Below the pieces are notes generated by a model, which worked only from the letters and a program-made list of their open reading frames with translations, made no database searches and was not told the origin of the DNA. From positions 3,224,001 through 3,288,000 of the forward strand of contig JAKNDB010000107.1 of assembly GCA_024305405.1 (NCBI GenBank): a stretch of 64,000 nucleotides of DNA. Direction: 5' to 3'. Both the position numbers and the translations under genes were made by a program. Positions 13,239 through 27,064 of the stretch are shown piece by piece. Every line of letters begins with the position of its first letter. Position 1 is the first letter of the stretch. This DNA is from Dirofilaria immitis. Lineage: Eukaryota; Nematoda; Chromadorea; Rhabditida; Onchocercidae.

Positions 13239-16200
13239 CTAAAATTCAGGATCATCGACGTTTTCAAATTCAAGTTGTCCATTAATTTTATTAAGCATCG
13301 CTAATCTTCCCATGTCGTAATTGAATCTACCACGAAAACAACATACCGACTGCTGCCAGGGTGGAGATGGAACCTGCAATCAAAGAAAAAATCTATACTG
13401 AAATGAGAAAATTCATACGTGTTATCTCAAAAAAGTTCAAAAGTTACGAACCAGTTTCGGATACTGACGATTTACATTGTGGATTCCATTTATGCTTTTT
13501 CCTGCAAAAGCAAAACTCTAATTATAAGCTAAAAATAAAATAACCAGCAAGATTAGTTGGACATATTTTAGTATTGAACATCCCATATTTCTAGAATCAT
13601 TCTTAGTTCTATATATTCTACAATCAATAAAAAAATGGAGAAGTTTTGATAAATAGTAATGATGTTAAAAATTATCTCAAACTATGTCACATCGAAGGAA
13701 TAAGACCATTTCCATTGCTTTCTTCGAAAAACCATAAAATTCAATTTCTCATTCTAAGCGCAATATTAATAACAAGGCCAGTGTTAATTTTATTTCAAGC
13801 TTAAACATCTTATTTCATTCTAAAAGAAAAAACTTGCCAGCATTATTCTCAAGGAAAATTTGGTTCCCAAATATCAAATCCAGAAATTTTGTAGAAAAAG
13901 AGTCAAGAACAAAGACTGGAGGTTTGCCATAAACTGCAATGCTACTATAGACATAAAATCATAAATCGATATAAAAAGTCAAAGAAGTGTTTTCTTCTGT
14001 ATTCATATTTATGTTGTAAAAATTTGAGCTTGATAGCTGAATATAAAATCAAGTAATTGGACAGTTTCACTTATCCCTGAATTCCTGAAAATACATTAAA
14101 ATTTGCTATTTTTGCGTTGGATTTCAAGAAAATATATGACTTACCTTTCTCTTCCGATAACCAAGATTGACCTTCAACAGTACAGCTTTCATGTTCCATA
14201 TGCATCGGAGGAACAGAACATTTTGCGATCTGAAACAATAATCAAATTTGCTATTGCAATAGTATGAACTGAGACTATTCAAAGATTGCATATAGAAAAT
14301 TAATAAAAAGAATATTACGCTTATATTACTATTTCATTAAAATTTTCAAATAATATTTAAAATTTCATTGTTCAAGTTCTGTTTCAAAATAAAAACTATA
14401 AATGGAGAATACGTCATCAGATGAATAAAAAGACCATAAAGCAAAAATGAAAGCATAACAAAAATAGGATGAGGAAAAGATAAAGTCTAACTACTCATTT
14501 CCTAAGTTATGAATTTCAGAAATACATTTTAGGAATAGAACAACCATGTATGTGTAATTGTAATCGATTTTCACTACAGGAGGCAATTCTATATCCTCTG
14601 AAGTGCGTTTAATGTCTCGATCGTTAATATAGCAACCATAAACCTAAAATAACATTTTAGTTAATCATTTCAAAAAGTAAATCAGTTCTGACAAATTGGA
14701 ATTCTTAATTAAGGAAAAATAAAAAACAATTCTGGGAAAAGTATAGCTCATTTTCCCATAATAAATTCTATTTAATAAAAGACATAAAAGTAAATTAAAG
14801 TAGGGAGTTTTAGAAATGTTAAATTATTACTAGCTGATTCTTTGCACAACAATATTTTAGAGCTGAATTTTTGAAGAAAATGATTTCTACCTTAGTGATT
14901 GGATCTATACATTCAGCAACAGAACCATGTTCTCGTATTGGTTTTTCCACCATCTGCAGTGCCAAGACAAAAGAAATTAATAAAAAATTAAGCACCACAA
15001 TTTCTTTTTATTAGTCGAAACGAAGACCAAACGCATAAAAATATGCAATTCGTAACCTGTTCTGTGAATTCATCCATATCTTGGACATCAGTAGTCCATT
15101 CGCGTATTTGTTGCTCCATAAACTGAAGACAAAAGTAATTTGTTTAAGAAAAATTTTAAAGAATATCATGTTTAAAAAATGTTCTTACAATATATTAAAG
15201 GTCAATAAATTGATTACTACGCGTAAAATAACTTATTTTAATACCTCCCTTCATCCATACAATTCAATTTTAGTACTTTATTCCGTTTTAGAATGATAAA
15301 TGAATGGTGTTGCAATTCACAATAGCATAATAGGCATATCCTCAAAAACTAAAACTCTGCCTGAGTTTTATTGACAAACAATAACACATAAGAAAATAGC
15401 AATAAATTTCTGGAGAGTCACTGCAAATATGGTATTGGTTTTTATGGTAATTTTTGTGTAACAGCTATTAGCAGATTTCATCGGAGATTGGAAGTATAAT
15501 TAAGGGTAACGTGGTAGATTAGGTTGTTTTACTAAGATGAGTTTCTATCGCCATATAATAGAACTATTAGGAAATATGCCATATTAAACAAATATAATAC
15601 GTCGCATTAGTTTTCATCTTTTATAATTCTCTATACGTATATCAAAGTAATATTCTCCATAGGTGCATCAAAATAACAACGGACAAGATTATTTTTATAT
15701 TCTTACAATAAACTGACTAAAATGCATACCGCTATTTGTTCCTCATTGTGTAATGATAAATTATAAGATCTTCTTTGATTGCTTGTTTCATTATGCTGTT
15801 TAAGCTGCAAAATTATATAACATGAGCAGAAGAACTTGGAAGCGTTAAATACAAGATAATGCACTGAATGTAAACCTATGCAGATAAATATAATATACAG
15901 TAGATTTTCACTAATGTGGATTGAATAACGTCTCTGTAATCATATTACGAATATGATCACTTTCACGTATTTCTTTTACTTCTGTTCGTATATAAAAATA
16001 GAATTCAACAACAGAAAAAGCAACATCCCTTCCCAAGTATTTAACAAAAATAAATATTATTTAATTAATGTTACAAACTAACAAGGGCTTATTAAATAAA
16101 AACTTACCAATTCCATTTCTTTTGTGAAATATGATTGTTGCTGATGAGCGATAGAATGACTCCTAATACCTGAAATAAAAAAAATTTACAGATATCCATA

Positions 16201-17148
16201 ATATAAAATGTGTACCTTGATTTTATGGGTTCAAACGAATTGTTGCTGGAATAACGATTTTATCAATATAAAGACATGCCAGATAGATTTAGTAAGCTTT
16301 AACAAATCATGATCCGTCACACATTGAACTTTGTCAAATCCAAATTATCATAATCAGAGCGATATTAATAATGAAACTGATTCTGAAGAAGATTAATAAT
16401 AATGATAAACATGCAATAAAGATAGCACAAAAATGATTTAACAAAATTTCCTATATAACCTACTTAAAGTTGGGACAGATCGGTCAGAAATGATTTCGAT
16501 GTTTTCCAGTCCGATCTCCGCACAACGTGACTTAAAAATGCTCATTATTTCTTCATCTATTTTACCAAATAGTGCTATCGTCACCCTGAAAATATTAATA
16601 ATTTTTTAGAAGACTGCAAAATTTCCCGATTCTTCTCTAAATGGCAAGTAAAATAGGAAAACACCAATTAGTGAATGATGGCACAATAAAACAAGAATCA
16701 CCAAGAAATTCTTTCGTTACGCTCGAAATTGGTAATTCGAAGTTCTAGACCAATGTTTCTTGAAAGAACTGATTGCAAAAGCCTTCAACAAATTTAATAC
16801 GTCACTTTAAACAAGACTTATTAACAAAGAATATTAATTCAATGATACTGACATTTCGTTGCCTTATTGTCTAAAATAGCAATTAAAAAATTCATCTTTT
16901 CTCTTAGCTTAGTAATGAAGATAAAGCACTATCACTTAAGCACTGATTCAATACTATTGTAACAGTTAGAGTTGGAGATTATTCTGATGCTATGAAGAAA
17001 GCACTGGTGATGATGAGCATATCTAGCATTTTGCCGTTTTTCTTCATTTATTTTAATAAATAAAAACCAACTGAATGGCTGTTTCATAGCTGACGCAATT
17101 ATTGATAAACAAATGGACATATTCCGTAGATTGCTTCTGATCCAGCAT
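13239..17148 (-). CDS. uncharacterised 258-residue protein
   Basis: Ten exons join without a phase conflict: 17072-17148, 16464-16585, 16108-16169, 15730-15804, 15057-15122, 14891-14953, 14578-14643, 14145-14229, 13476-13501 and 13239-13373. The protein starts MLDQKQSTEYVHLF and ends FENVDDPEF. The second exon reads VTIALFGKIDEEIM, and the middle is polar and coiled-coil-like (EEQIAFMEQQIREW). I recognise no domain, signal peptide or membrane segment. A TTTCAG acceptor 12 nt upstream of the ATG could be a trans-splice site. It lies just upstream of DEAH-RBR on the same strand, so co-transcription is possible. It could also be the N-terminal part of that protein if the TAG at 13239-13241 is a base error, but phase does not require this. 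Confidence 0.65.
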
Positions 17149-19245
17149 GATGTTTGCAAAACTGAAATTTAAAATGAATATTGAGATGTATTACCATGTG
17201 ATAGGTAATAAAGCGATCGTTTGTTACACGCAACGGAAAATAAATAAAAGGTAACATACAACTAATGTGAGCTTTTACTTTCATGAATTTGCAAGACAGT
17301 AATGGCACTGTCTCGTTTCTGTTCGAGGATTAAATACATACATAAGCCTCATGGAAAACTTTTTCTTTTAGATTTCTCATAAGAAAAGGGCTGTGTTCAA
17401 AACTGAATTCTTAACTACTTGTTGTGACAATAAAGATGAGACTAATATTGATGATGAATGATATATCGTAGTAAACAAACTTCATCTTTTAGCAATAACT
17501 GCACGGACCAAAAACACAGGTAAAGTAGGTTCATCTAGCCTATGGAATCGGTCAGATAGTCATCTGAAGTGTAAATTTGTCTCTTATACATGTGCTAAAT
17601 GTTCATCACATGACATCTAAATTATTAATTTTAAGTTTTTCTTCTATATTTCACGCTTTGATCATTCACATATGTAAATTTCCATAATATATTTATTATA
17701 AAGTATATTTTCGAAGTGAACAAAAATTTGATTATCCCAATTTCATAATAAATGGTTCCTCAAAGGTCATATCTATTTGTTCCTAATTTTCCCAATAAAA
17801 TGGATTCTAGCATCAAATCAATAATGCCACAGTCATTACAGAGGTAAAAAGATCAAATCGATGTATGTTTTTTTCTTCATTATTTTTTATGTAATATTTT
17901 GTAGGATCTTTCCTTGCTTGCTAAAATGATCCAAATTTAATTGCTTTTAATGATTATATTATATCCAATTCATACAAAGAAAAAAAAGCTTCGATAATAG
18001 AAACCAAGGCGAAAGCTTTTAAAGTTTTCGAAGGATAAAGAAGAATCGACCGTCCAGCAATACAACTAATTGTATAAATTATGATCTACAATCTGAAAGG
18101 TCTAAGACTGAGTAACATACATATTTCCATTTGCATTTCTGAATCTGACGTAATGATGACTTTTTGAGATCAATTTATTTACACATCTTAACACTTACAA
18201 TCCAAGCAGACATAATGGGTTGATTCTATTTTTATGCAAATTATCAAAAATATCATTTAGATATTCATTCCTATGATATCTAATAGCAATATACAACTAA
18301 TACGGTCAGTTCCTGCAAAAAGAGAGGTGCTCAAATAATAGGAAAGAACTAATAGCAATTCTTTAGTTTCTTAGAGAGATATACGGTAGAAATAGAATGT
18401 TTCTCTCAACCGAATCCCTTCACTGATATTAAACTAAGCTCTAAGCAGAAGAACTATTATACCTTTATGCTCTACAGGGTCAAAGCGCGACTATTAGAAA
18501 AGAAGAACGAAAGAGGTCAAGTATTTCTTCATTCAAACTTTCATACTGGTACGCTGTAAGCGCTACAAAATGATTCGCTACTTCTCAGTGCTCTCCTCAA
18601 AACTATCGATTTTCAACTGTTCTGCACATCATCCCTGTGACTCTTAATTCGATGTGTTCTGTCGTCTCCCATGACGAGAACTGTGGCGTTGTAATATTGT
18701 TATTGTTAGATGATACAGAATCTTATTATTCAAGGGGAGGGAAGATGGGAATATGTATGAGAGATCGGAGAATGGGCAAGGTTTTCCAGCAAAGTTTTTC
18801 AAGACTTCCAGATTAGAGAATGGTACTAGGTCGTTTCGCTATGCTGATCACTAATTTCGACATCTCTCTGATTGTCCTTATGGAAATTTACGAGACCTCA
18901 ATCGGATATTCATGAGTATTTGACCAAAAACCATATTCGAAGTTGCAGAATTTTAAAACTTACATTTTAAGCTAAAGTTTTATTCTTGCTCAACTTTCAG
19001 ATGAGAGTAATAAAATAACAAATGAATGGTTCAGAGTAGTCGTTCCTAACAGCAGTTCTATTAAAGATCGAATGGCCTACCATATGATTAGGTAGGCATA
19101 GCATCAGCATATGTTAACATAATTATTATTCAAGAACTTTTCAGTGTATTATTTGTATGTTTTTATGTTATTTGTTGACAACAATTACGTTATTTTTTAT
19201 AAACGTTTGAATTCTCGGCAGTGTATTTTGTATCTTTATTTTCAG
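17149..19245. promoter_or_regulatory. divergent upstream region between the 13239-17148 gene and lin-23
   Basis: About 2.1 kb of AT-rich DNA separating divergently transcribed genes, so it should hold promoter elements for both. I see no coding exon or clear RNA gene, and no individual promoter motif can be assigned with confidence. Confidence 0.4.
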
Positions 19246-19289
19246 AGCCACGTGTTCAAGAACGGACAAATAGTCCAATCAACGTCGCG

Positions 19290-22200
19290 ATGTCAACAAA
19301 GAATAATGCACTTCCTAACAGTCAAGGAGATCACTACGGTTGTGCTGATGAAATCACTGTTAGTTTTTGTTTTTGATTTCTTCATTAATTATCATTGATC
19401 CATTGATCTCAACATAGGTGGCCTACTGTTAGTCATGAAGCCTGCTTCAGTGGTTGCTAAATCTGAATTGCTATGAAACAGTTTTCATTTCAGATATTTC
19501 TAGATAATAAAATCGAAAAGGATTAGATTTGGAGGAATAACTTATAACGTAGTAATAACACATCATAGATCAACATATCATTGCAAAAATAACATTTTTG
19601 TTTAAGAGACACTATGTATCATGTCTTTATATCTGAATGACAAGAAGCATCTTTTTATCTGTATGCTTTATAAAATGAGTTCATTTTCATCTCTAATAAT
19701 ATGATTAGTTTTTTAATCCGATTTCAGCAGCAAAGAATTGAATCAACAAGAAACTTCTGTTTTTAGTATGCCTTTTAAAGTGGGATGATTATTGCTTGAT
19801 TAATATTTTTTAATGAAGATGTTAGTTTAAATATTGAATGAACTCAAGTATTTGAACATAATTGTCAATTTGATATTTTTTTGTAGATGAAATCAGTTTT
19901 TGGCCTTATTTAAATGTATGAAAGTTCACAACGTGCTGGATTTTTATTTATTACAGCCTGACTCGCTTCAGGGGAATCAACAGCTGAATTAATGGCAGAT
20001 CTTTCGCTCAGAGAAAAAGAAAAAATTTGAGTGCAACTTATTTGAATGAAAGACAGTCTGTGCTGGAAGTAAGTTATTGACTTCATATTTGAAGCATCTA
20101 AAGTAATTAGATTCATGTTTTTGCAGCTCACTTCATAAAACGAACATCACTGAAGGTAGCTGTTTTCATCAATAACTCTGCTTTCACTTATATGAATATC
20201 ATTGTCTATACTTTTTAAATATGAAGTAGCATATGGCACCGAAACATCTGCAAATTGAACAGTTAAAGAACACAAAACATTTTGAGATTGCATCATTTAT
20301 AAAGATTGCAATGAAGTCACGGGAATATATACATTATTTGAAGATTTTATTGTATCTTTAGCTCGAGGCGAATATAAAATTCTGCTAATATTACACCAGT
20401 TAATGCTATGGAACACTTCATTAATTAATATAACGATCATAAAATTAAAAAATCTTATAATTTATTTATACTATGAATTTTAATTTATTTTTGCAGAAGT
20501 TCATCAGCTGGACAGACCAAGATCAAGTGGATTTCGTGAAAACTCTTATCCGTAATATGTGCCATGATCAACACGGACAGATAGATGCATATTTGAAACC
20601 TATTTTACAGCGAGACTTTATCGCATTCCTGCCAGGTTTTTTAAGAAAATTTCTATCTATAATATCTTGAAGAAAATATTTTGTTTCAAAGGCAAACAAC
20701 GAACGAACTTTGGTTTGGGGTATAGCACATGTCCTGTTAAGAACTAACTTATATCTCTTGGCCAGAAAAAATCGTAGACAAGGATGGATAGTAACTGTTT
20801 TATTATAAAAATTGGCGATATACTTTGAGCGTTGAAAATTGATTGTATTCGAGCGCTATGTACTTACTGGCTGTTGTTGGTGATAGAATCAGAATTTTCA
20901 GATCGATTAGCAAGATATGTTCTGTCTTTCCTTGATGCTCGTTGGTTGAATTCAAGTGAAAAGGTCAGTCGTACATGGCGACGAATTATATCGCACGGAA
21001 AACTATGGCGCCGGTTGATTGAACGAAATGTTCAGACTGATCCGGTGTGGAAAGGAGTCGTTGATAAACGTGGATGGTAATTTTTTGGTTTCGGCACCTA
21101 AGGTCTTTTGAATTTGGATATCGTACTGGAGTGCATAATGGAATTGCTTTTTTGTTTTTTCTTATTGATAAGTAATTTTAGGCGAAACTTTTATTCGTAA
21201 CGAAAGAAAAAGCTCACACCTTGATATTTCAAGAATTGGGATATCCCCGAATCTTATTGAACAGCTCAGGTTATTTTCATATTTTAATTTTTGGATTTAA
21301 ATCACTTTTTGTTGAAATTTATTTCAACGTCTATATTCGTCTAATCATAGATATGGATTATGATTCGTCTAATCATAGATATATACGATGATTTTGTCGT
21401 ATATATTTGTCTAATCATAGATATGGATTATGATTGGTCTATATTCGTATAAAAATAGATAGATCTAATATAATTAAATTATGCATTAGAAGCTATGAAG
21501 AGTGGTCAGTCGAGCTACTCGTTCACAAATAGACTCACTGACACGTAACTTTTGTATATCACAATGACATAGCTATTAAATAATTTATCACAAATTAGCT
21601 AAAATGTTTAGTTCCATTTGACAGTGATAGTTAATTGCCATTGCAATCTAAATGTGCTTTATGACTAAAGTCCGTAATCCTTTACCAAATATTGTATGAG
21701 TAATTTTCCTAGGTTTCCACTCTCATTATATCATGAAAATATCAACAGGCATTTTGATAAAAAGAATTTTATGTAACAATGAATTGGGAAAAATTTCAAC
21801 GAAACAATGGTTAAGCTTACGTTAATTTCTTAAATATTAATACAAAAATATTTTGCATTTTTTCAGGAATACAGTTGATTCACTAGAAGCTCAGCATCAT
21901 TTCTACAGGAATTTGTATCCTAAAATAAATCAAGATATTGAATCGCTCAAATCTAACTGGCAGAATGGACGACATGTATTATCTCGCATTACTTGTCATT
22001 CGGAACCTAGTAGAGGTGCTTCGTCTGTGATTCTTATTGTTTTATGACATTTGCAGTTTGGGATGCAAAGCTGTAACTTATAATATTGAAAATTTGTTAG
22101 GAATTTATCTTAATTTTTCGATTACTTGATGCTTTTACAAGATCTTCTTTAAACTTTTATTTTTCTTAAGGATGACAGCTTTTAGGTGTTTATTGTCTGC

Positions 22201-24805
22201 AGTATGACGATGATAAAATAATATCGGGTCTGCGAGATCACACAATCAAAATTTGGCAACGAAAGGATTTACAATGTTCGAAAACTTTACGTGGACATAC
22301 TGGTTCAGTACTCTGTTTGCAATATGATGATCGAGTCATTATTAGTGGAAGCAGTGATACCACAGTAAGGTATGCAGACATTGTAGTAATTTCTTGTAAT
22401 TTTGAAGTAAACAATTCGTGTTATTTCATTGATGTTAGGATATGAGAGACAGCACTGTATGGAATTTGTAGATTCAAGAACTTAAAGACATTACTTAATT
22501 TCAATAGTCAGATGTGAGTTGTTCTTTTTCACTAACTCTGACATCTCTCTTTCAGATATTTTGAAATTCTAGTTTTATGAAATTAAAATTTTTATGAACT
22601 TCTTATGTATTTCATGAAATTATTATTCTGTTTTTGTTTCTTCATTATTATCATTCTAGAATCAGAACTTTTATAAAGCTTTTATCCTTTTTAATTGAAA
22701 TCTCTTACACATCACTTCATTTTGATACACTTTTTGGTTAGTTTTTATCAATAAATTTTTCAGTTTTTGCTACCTTAAGTTTCGGAATAATAAAAAATTT
22801 GAAGAGTGTGGGATGTACATACAGGAGAACTGTTACATACATTGATGCATCACGTCGAAGCAGTTTTGCACTTACGTTTTCAGAATGGCATGATGGTTAC
22901 TTGGTATGTTTCCAATCTAGAATATTTTTTAAATCTTGTCTAATAAAAATTTGTTTATATATATAAGCAAGCACAAAATGTTAGAGAATTTTTAAATAAA
23001 AAAAATTCAGTTCGAAGGATCGTTCAATAGCAGTTTGGGGTATGATTTCTCCACGAGAAATCAACGTACGTCGTGTGCTTGTGGCTCATCGTGCTGCTGT
23101 TAATGTTGTGGATTTTGATAGCAAGTATATTGTTTCAGCCTCAGGTGATCGTACAATTAAAGTAAGTATAGATTTTCCATACATATTTTTGTGATTTTAA
23201 GATTTCCTTTGTTCAGTTTTAAGTTCCTAAATGTGCCTCTTTTTAGAATCTTTTTAAATTTAATAATTCATTTTTATAAAGTTTGATTCACTGAAATTTG
23301 TCAAATTACTTTTTGTAGAGCAAAGCCTTCAACTTTGATGAAGTTAGTTCATGATTTCTATTTGCTAGGTTTGGAGTACTGATACATGTGAATTTGTACG
23401 TACCATGATTGGCCATAGGCGAGGTATCGCATGCTTGCAATATCATGATCGATTAGTTGTATCTGGTTCAAGTGATAACACTATCAGGTTCGTTTCATAG
23501 TTGTTATAAAAAGAAAGAAATGATATATTTTTTTAAAGAAAAATATTCATATTTTTGATACTTGGTATATTTTTTTATGCAATTTCAGGTTATGGGATAT
23601 TGAAATAGGTGCTTGTCTGAGAGTTTTAGAAGGTCACGAGCAACTTGTTCGTTGTATTCGATTCGATTCGAAACGTATCGTTTCTGGTGCTTACGATGGG
23701 TATGTTCAAATTTTAATTTTTTTTTATTATTTTACAGGCTTTGATTTAATTGAATATTGTGTATGATTTTTTTTTCAATTTTGATCATTTCAGAAGAATC
23801 AAAGTTTGGGATCTTCAAGCAGCAATGAATCCGCGTTCACCACCTGATAGTATATGCTTATTAACATTGATGGTAAGTGATTTAAAATGGAAATGTTTGT
23901 GGAAGTAAGAGAAAAAACAGAGAATTTGTTTTATGCATTACAAAACCTGAAGAAGTGCATGATGGACATTTACATCAAAACTTCAAGTTAAAGAAGCGTG
24001 CATTGTTTGATTCGGTATGTATGAAACTGAACGGAAAAGAAATAAGCTTGATATGCACACATATTATTTATTAGCAACAGAACAATATTACAACCATTAA
24101 ACAGAATAATGAAACCTTTAAAAGTAGTTTAATATTTTAATTTTAGGAACATACAGGCCGAGTATTTCGTTTACAATTTGATGAATTTCAAATAGTATCT
24201 TCCTCTCACGATGACACGATACTTATTTGGGACTTTCTTGAACCGCAACCCGAATCTCATTCACTAGATGGAGCACTTCAGCAAACTGCAGGAACCGCTG
24301 CTGTGCCAAGTGCTGACAATGCGGCACAAGCACTAAATGTTGATGGAGTACCTCAGATTGACCATCAGAATCTAGAAGATTCTGAAAATGGTGAATTTTG
24401 AGAGCTGCTGTTCATAAGGATACTTCCTATCTCATTGATTGATCTTAATTACTTTAATGTGATATCTACTGATTAATTTTGATTCTTATTCGGATTTTAG
24501 ATGATGATGTAGACGATGTGATACGACAGCGGCAGGTACCGATGGAAGTTGTTGAACTTGCAGTCCTAAATGAAAGGAATAGGTTCATTTAAGAATTGTG
24601 ACGTGAAATTCAGTTAATTGCGGTTAGATAATAATGTAGTTTCTCGATATTACCTATTTTTATAAGTTAATTCGTCGTGTGGAAAATTTCTAATAAGTTC
24701 AAGATTAATTTTCATTACTTAGTTTTTTCCAGGGAGGATGATAGTCCGTCAGAAAATGATGGTGAATATGAACGGATACGTCGTGGCGCTGATGTTAGGA
24801 ATTAA
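19290..24805 (+). CDS. LIN-23 / beta-TrCP F-box WD40 protein
   Basis: Substrate receptor of an SCF ubiquitin ligase; it binds phosphodegrons such as that of beta-catenin. Thirteen exons join with perfect phase into 562 residues: 19290-19358, 20497-20635, 20887-21076, 21867-22015, 22186-22369, 22805-22903, 23011-23161, 23369-23487, 23589-23699, 23794-23872, 24147-24390, 24501-24582 and 24733-24805. The D domain ([12 protein letters not shown]) precedes the F-box ([14 protein letters not shown], then TDPVWKG) and seven WD repeats (for example [39 protein letters not shown]). The tail is acidic and low-complexity. The first exon is the least certain part: it has an open frame from a TTTCAG acceptor at 19245 and the right phase. 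If the intron at 24391 is retained, the protein stops at 24401. Confidence 0.93.
19928..20138 (+). repeat. exon-like dispersed repeat, copy 2 (frame broken)
   Basis: Second copy of the unit at 7278-7482, in the first lin-23 intron. It keeps the acceptor-like TTATTACAG, the GTAAGT and the downstream TTTTGCAG. It has two one-base deletions and a two-base insertion relative to copy 1, so no long frame survives. It sits where an extra lin-23 exon could be, but its phase does not fit the next exon. Confidence 0.6.
21336..21450. repeat. three-copy tandem repeat in a lin-23 intron
   Basis: The core gtctaatcatagatat occurs at 21339, 21367 and 21409, in units of about 28-42 bp that also share ggattatgat. 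Between copies 2 and 3 there is a small hairpin (tatatacga / tcgtatata). Confidence 0.7.
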
Positions 24806-27010
24806 GTGTATAAAATCTTTGTCAAATTTTGCAGTGAGCTGACATATGCTTATAGCTCCAATATAACCCAATGCTCCAATTATTTCAATTTTCAAATTCT
24901 TAGATCCTGAATTATTTGTTCTAGAACTCATCAGCGATGTCACTGCTTGACAATTTCTTCCATTCTAATTGTATATATGTATGTCATGAAAATGGACTTT
25001 TTGGTACTTAAAACATTGGACAAAATACTGCAAGAATTACGAGCACTGAATTCAATCTTTTGTAAATCATTCGTCTTTATTTGAGGTTTTTGAAATCACT
25101 TCTATAAAATAAATAATTTTGGGCTATTGCAATAATTACTTTCAAACAAATAATTTTTCAGTAAACTTGTTATTTTTCATTTCATTAACATGATTGGAAT
25201 GGCAGCATTCGGATTGAAATCTTAGTTTAGATCATATTTTGAAGAACTAAATTTTAGTGTATTCATTTTTGTTCATGAATTATGTCAAAAAAAATTTCCG
25301 TCCGCATTATTTTAATTTCATTCCGTTACATCAGCTTAATGCATAATTCACTTTATCAGTTTCTTCCACGAAATAACCGTTAAAAACATTCCTAACCCTT
25401 CATTTTTATAATTCTTTCAGAAGTACTAGAAATATTGCTCGATTTTAAGATATTAGGAGAAGTTATCGCAGTACAATGCTTTATTTTGAATTGTGATGTT
25501 TTTTTTTTGTTTCCTTCTATCGATGTTTACGTTGTCATTTGATGAGTCTTTTAGAACTAACTAGTAGATTAGGTATTAAATTAATTAAAGACTGTGGAAA
25601 ATTGAAGTTCTGAAGCGAAAGATTTTAAAATTGAACACTTTGATTTTTTTGATTTCTGGATCACAATTCAAAAATAATGGTAGATTAACATGCCTTGTCA
25701 GGGCATTTCCACTACCTAAGAGACAAATTTTATAATCCTTACTACTAAAACTTTTTCATGAATTGTCTGTTAATGGGCACCAACGACAAGATTATGCGTA
25801 TATTTTTGTATTATAATTAAAATTGCACCTGTCTTGATATCTTTTTATTGGCAGTGAACCGAGAATTAGACGTTCAAGTTTCTGTAGAAATCGTTTAAAA
25901 CTTTCATTGTTATCTGATCTGATCCATTTGTGGGTGGGATACTTTGTTTTAGCATGTATCTTTTTAACTTTAGATTTTGTATATTTTGCATAATTCTATA
26001 AATTTTATAAAAATTAACCTCCGATTCACATGTACGGGTTTCTGCAATTGTTGCTGTCATTGAAACAGTGCATTTTATTCATATTTTATGATATCAAATG
26101 ATTAATTTTGTATTTATATTTTGAAATTGCATAAAAACATACATATCCTTCCGTGGCCATATTGAAACACATATCAACGTTGCTAAATTTAGATTTATTT
26201 GCTTTCATATCAAATTCGAATTTCAAATGAAGTTGTTCGATGTCAACTTACTATCCATTAGTATCTTACTATGTTTATCCATATGGCTTAAATTCTTATG
26301 TATCTGCGGTGTTAAGTTCAACAAATATTTCAAAACAATGGTAAATTATCAACGAAAGCATCTTGTTATCGTTTATGCTATTCAATAAGGATGCTTCTCA
26401 GAGTTAAAAATAATGGCATTTTTATCTCGCTACGTTGTAGGATTCATCAATCCATCAGAATCTTAATAAGTATTTTAGCCGCCTTATGAAATACAACACT
26501 GCAAATGATATTGAGAAATAATACTCGAAAATATCTTTATGGAGATGCCGATGGTAGAAAAGCGGTAAGAAAGATAACAAAATGCATGACAAATATTGCT
26601 AACGGATACGGAAGTAATTCAAATGCATAGTTGCATATGATAATAATTATAGGCAAATATCTTAGTATTCTGTTTTGCTCTATTATAGATCATGCTAACA
26701 ACGACTTTTATATAGATACGGGCCGCACTGGTCAATATATGTATGCGATACGCGTTCTCGTGAAATGGGCATCGATCGGTCGATCGCGAACCGGTCATAG
26801 TTGTTGTGGAAGAAGAGATGGGAGGAGAGGAATGGACAAACATTGTGCCATTCAAACTCGATTGTGGCGCTGTTGCACCTGTCGCTTCCCATAACTACCA
26901 CTAATGCGATCGGTGCAGGAGCACGAGAATGGAATGGTAGGAAAGCAAGAGGAGGTATCGAGAAATAGAACAAATCCAATAACAAAACACAGCTGTTACT
27001 GGATCCAGTG

Positions 27011-27064
27011 ACATCATCATTACCATCATCATCATCACCACCATCATCATCATCATCATCACCA
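27011..27064. repeat. CAT trinucleotide repeat
   Basis: Near-continuous CAT/CAC triplets, an impure microsatellite. Read on the minus strand it gives the Asp-rich stretch of a spurious ORF. Confidence 0.85.
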
